Assembly: GCA_910578105.1 (NCBI GenBank)
Contig: CAJTPD010000006.1
Span: forward strand, 122,287-186,286
Source of the DNA: an uncultured Odoribacter sp.
Lineage (GTDB): Bacteria; Bacteroidota; Bacteroidia; Bacteroidales; Marinifilaceae
Length of the DNA: 64,000 bases
Direction of reading: 5' to 3'
Part shown: one piece after another, positions 63,937-64,000 of the stretch
How positions within the stretch are numbered: the stretch's first letter is position 1
How the letters are laid out: each line of letters begins with the position of its first letter
Notes under the pieces: generated by a model
Database searches by the model: none
Told to the model about the DNA's origin: nothing
What the model saw: only the letters and a program-made list of their open reading frames with translations
Position numbers and translations under genes: made by a program

Positions 63937-64000
63937 CATCCGCTTTCGCCTCAAGAAAGGTTGTTGGGCGACGGAATAAAAAAAAGAAAGAGTTCTTACA

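Larger units (their letters stand above)
63486..64000. other. Non-coding region before a probable rRNA operon
   Basis: These 515 bp hold no protein gene that I can support: a terminator (63581-63611), then AT-rich sequence with two consensus promoters about 170 bp apart. The end, AAAGAGTTCTT, resembles the leader that precedes 16S rRNA in Bacteroidales, so the window probably stops just before that gene. Confidence 0.65.

Overview
The window looks like chromosome of a gut-type member of the Bacteroidales. The signs are starch-utilisation-type SusC/SusD pairs with ECF sigma/FecR control, type IX secretion parts (PorP/SprF, type B sorting domain), -7 boxes of the Bacteroidetes type (TAnnTTTG), and the housekeeping orders DUF6089-uppS-bamA-skp-skp-murI and spoT-fur-purA. 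Odoribacteraceae (Odoribacter/Butyricimonas-like) is my best guess at family, but the genus cannot be fixed by eye.

Layout. 1-15834: a surface-protein cassette with the 3' end of one protein, a 2564-residue and a 1531-residue Ig-repeat protein (the second with a type B T9SS sorting domain), a PorP/SprF-like outer-membrane protein and a TPR/PD40/SPOR periplasmic protein. 15903-23818: CBS protein, NAD kinase, DUF6089 barrel, uppS, bamA, two Skp/OmpH chaperones and murI, i.e. envelope biogenesis. 23889-30400: spoT, fur, purA and a CPA2 antiporter. 30414-40577 and 40725-50291: two paralogous loci in tandem (ECF sigma, FecR anti-sigma, SusC, SusD, DUF4843 lipoprotein, PKD-like lipoprotein); only the first ends in a TlpA-type thioredoxin. 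50431-53924: an accessory island with tyrosine recombinase, YhcG nuclease, and an hsdS gene whose second half lies inverted. 53964-56506: feoAB fusion plus its Cys-rich partner. 56521-60787 (minus strand): putative porin, MltF-like lytic transglycosylase and an unknown gene. 60877-63485: glnS and a YitT-family gene. 63486-64000: no protein gene; a terminator, then two consensus tandem promoters that look like those of an rRNA operon starting just beyond the window.

The most interesting part is the island. A 13-bp inverted repeat (53156-53168 and 53871-53883) lies inside the conserved central region of hsdS. Inverting the 702 bp between the copies would join the N-terminal half to the C-terminal half in the same frame and give a normal-length specificity subunit of about 428 residues, but for a single-base deletion at about 53407. 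No hsdM or hsdR is present in the window, so this is either a remote specificity cassette or a remnant. The neighbouring yhcG carries three in-frame 27-bp palindromes, which I have not seen described.
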